Shown: positions 33,207 to 34,131 of the stretch, in pieces
Layout of the letters: each line of letters starts with the position of its first letter
How positions within the stretch are numbered: position 1 is the stretch's first letter
DNA from: Chitinophagaceae bacterium
GTDB lineage: Bacteria > Bacteroidota > Bacteroidia > Chitinophagales > Chitinophagaceae
Direction: 5' to 3'
DNA length: 34,131 nucleotides
Assembly (NCBI GenBank): GCA_016719165.1
Contig: JADKAJ010000010.1
Coordinates: 1 to 34,131, forward strand
Program-made: the position numbers and the translations under genes
Notes under the pieces: model-generated
The model's input: the letters and a program-made list of their open reading frames with translations, nothing else
Databases searched by the model: none
What the model was told of the DNA's origin: nothing

Positions 33207-34131
33207 ATGCAAACAAAAAAAAATAAATTACTGTTATTACTTATTTGCTTTGCTATTAACGTTTATGCGCAATCACCGGAAAAACCGGCTGCGGGCAAAG
33301 CTGAGGATTCAACGACTGTTAATCTTTTGCTGCAACAAAGTAAAGAAATGCTCCAGGAGGATCTGGATAAAGCTATGTCACTGGCTGTACAGGCAAAAGA
33401 AATAGCTGAAAAAGTAAAATTTTACAAAGGCAAAGCATATGCCTTAAAAAATATGGGACTGGTCTATTATTTTCAGGGGAAGTACCTGGAGACTTTGGGC
33501 TACTGGAATGAATCTCTGGAGATTTTTGAGCAGATAAAAGATGAAATTGGGATCGCCAATTTATTAAATAATATAGCTGCCATTTATGTTGACCAGGGAG
33601 ATGATGCAAGGGCTTTGGAATATTCACTAAGATCATTACAGCTCTCAGAAAAAGCAGGTGATAAACTAAGGATACTTTCTGCACTTAATACGGTGGGGAG
33701 TATCTATTTTAACAAAAAAGCGACATGGGATAAAGCACTTGGATATTTTATACAGGCGTTACCACTCTGTGATGAAATTGGCGATAAAAATGCTTTAGGT
33801 ACAATATCAGAAAATATCGGGGAAATCTATTTTGAGAAAAATGATTTTGCTAATTCTTTGCTTTATTTTAATAAATCATTGGCGGCACTGGAAAATACCG
33901 TCAACAGTTCGTTTGCTTATAATGGTATCGGGAAACTATACTTGAAAGAAGGTGACTATACAAAAGCGTTAAATTATCACCAAAAAGCACTGACAATTGC
34001 AGAAAATTTCAGCAATAAAAAAAATATGGTATTGTCTTTTAAGGGGATAGCAAATGTGTATACTGCACAAAACGATTATTCTGCTGCGCTTATGTATTAC
34101 AAGAAGGCAAGTACAATTGCCGAAGAAATTA
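33207..34131 (+). CDS. Secreted TPR protein, N-terminal part (runs off window)
   Basis: This is an open frame from ATG 33207 to the window edge with no stop: 308 codons seen. The signal peptide is MQTKKNKLLLLLICFAINVYA, cut near AQS. From about residue 45 a run of about 40-residue TPR units follows (KGKAYALKNMGLVYYFQGKY, IANLLNNIAAIYVDQGDDARA, ALNTVGSIYFNKK, TISENIGEIYFEKNDFANSL, AYNGIGKLYLKEGDYTKALNY, SFKGIANVYTAQNDYSAAL). This layout (signal peptide then TPR_12-type repeats) is common in Bacteroidota proteins that continue into a transmembrane helix and a histidine kinase, cyclase or LuxR-type DNA-binding domain, but the end is not visible. It lies 44 bases after the giant surface protein with no terminator between, so co-transcription is likely. 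Confidence 0.88.
   Translation, partial: MQTKKNKLLLLLICFAINVYAQSPEKPAAGKAEDSTTVNLLLQQSKEMLQEDLDKAMSLAVQAKEIAEKVKFYKGKAYALKNMGLVYYFQGKYLETLGYWNESLEIFEQIKDEIGIANLLNNIAAIYVDQGDDARALEYSLRSLQLSEKAGDKLRILSALNTVGSIYFNKKATWDKALGYFIQALPLCDEIGDKNALGTISENIGEIYFEKNDFANSLLYFNKSLAALENTVNSSFAYNGIGKLYLKEGDYTKALNYHQKALTIAENFSNKKNMVLSFKGIANVYTAQNDYSAALMYYKKASTIAEEI

Overview
The window looks like a chromosomal segment from a Bacteroidota member, most probably Chitinophagaceae. The evidence is four proteins with C-terminal type IX secretion (T9SS) type A sorting domains, a recognisable Bacteroidetes-type promoter (TTTG, 20 bp, TAnnTTTG), few Shine-Dalgarno sequences, and many proteins built from CHASE2, FecR-like, TPR, MBG and Ig-like modules. 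Taxonomy is inferred from gene content only.

Layout. (1) 1-3821 is a decayed or badly sequenced left edge: an SDR oxidoreductase remnant, a membrane-protein remnant, and a lamin-tail-domain T9SS protein broken by several frame changes. (2) 4157-7603 is an intact 1148-residue T9SS surface protein, a diverged tandem paralog of the broken one, with its own promoter and a strong terminator. (3) 7682-9895 is a 2.2 kb array of two palindromic element types (here A and B) with one small GIY-YIG nuclease gene in the middle. (4) 9994-16666 is mostly housekeeping on the minus strand: a small T9SS protein, then (in transcription order) etfB-etfA and, separately, a DUF151 nuclease, ispE, queD and rocD. 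(5) 16801-18472 is a TPR protein plus tilS on the plus strand, convergent with a frameshifted rhomboid protease gene and rlmH. (6) 19673-25349 is a divergent module: CHASE2 membrane protein plus FecR-like secreted protein on the minus strand, facing a secreted caspase-like peptidase with about 17 TPR units on the plus strand. (7) 25771-33162 encodes a giant (2463 aa) T9SS-exported subtilase-like surface protein with a 253-residue octapeptide repeat. It is followed after 44 bp by a TPR protein (33207 to the window edge, incomplete).

How the genes may work together. The etfAB pair passes electrons from dehydrogenases to the quinone pool. The minus-strand block 14699-11388 reads as an ordinary run of isoprenoid, queuosine and amino-acid genes. 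The less ordinary parts are the palindrome array around the GIY-YIG gene, where stem bases covary, the CHASE2/FecR-like/caspase-TPR set, all of whose members carry export signals or membrane segments, and the giant surface protein. No tRNA, rRNA, CRISPR array, transposase or phage gene was seen.
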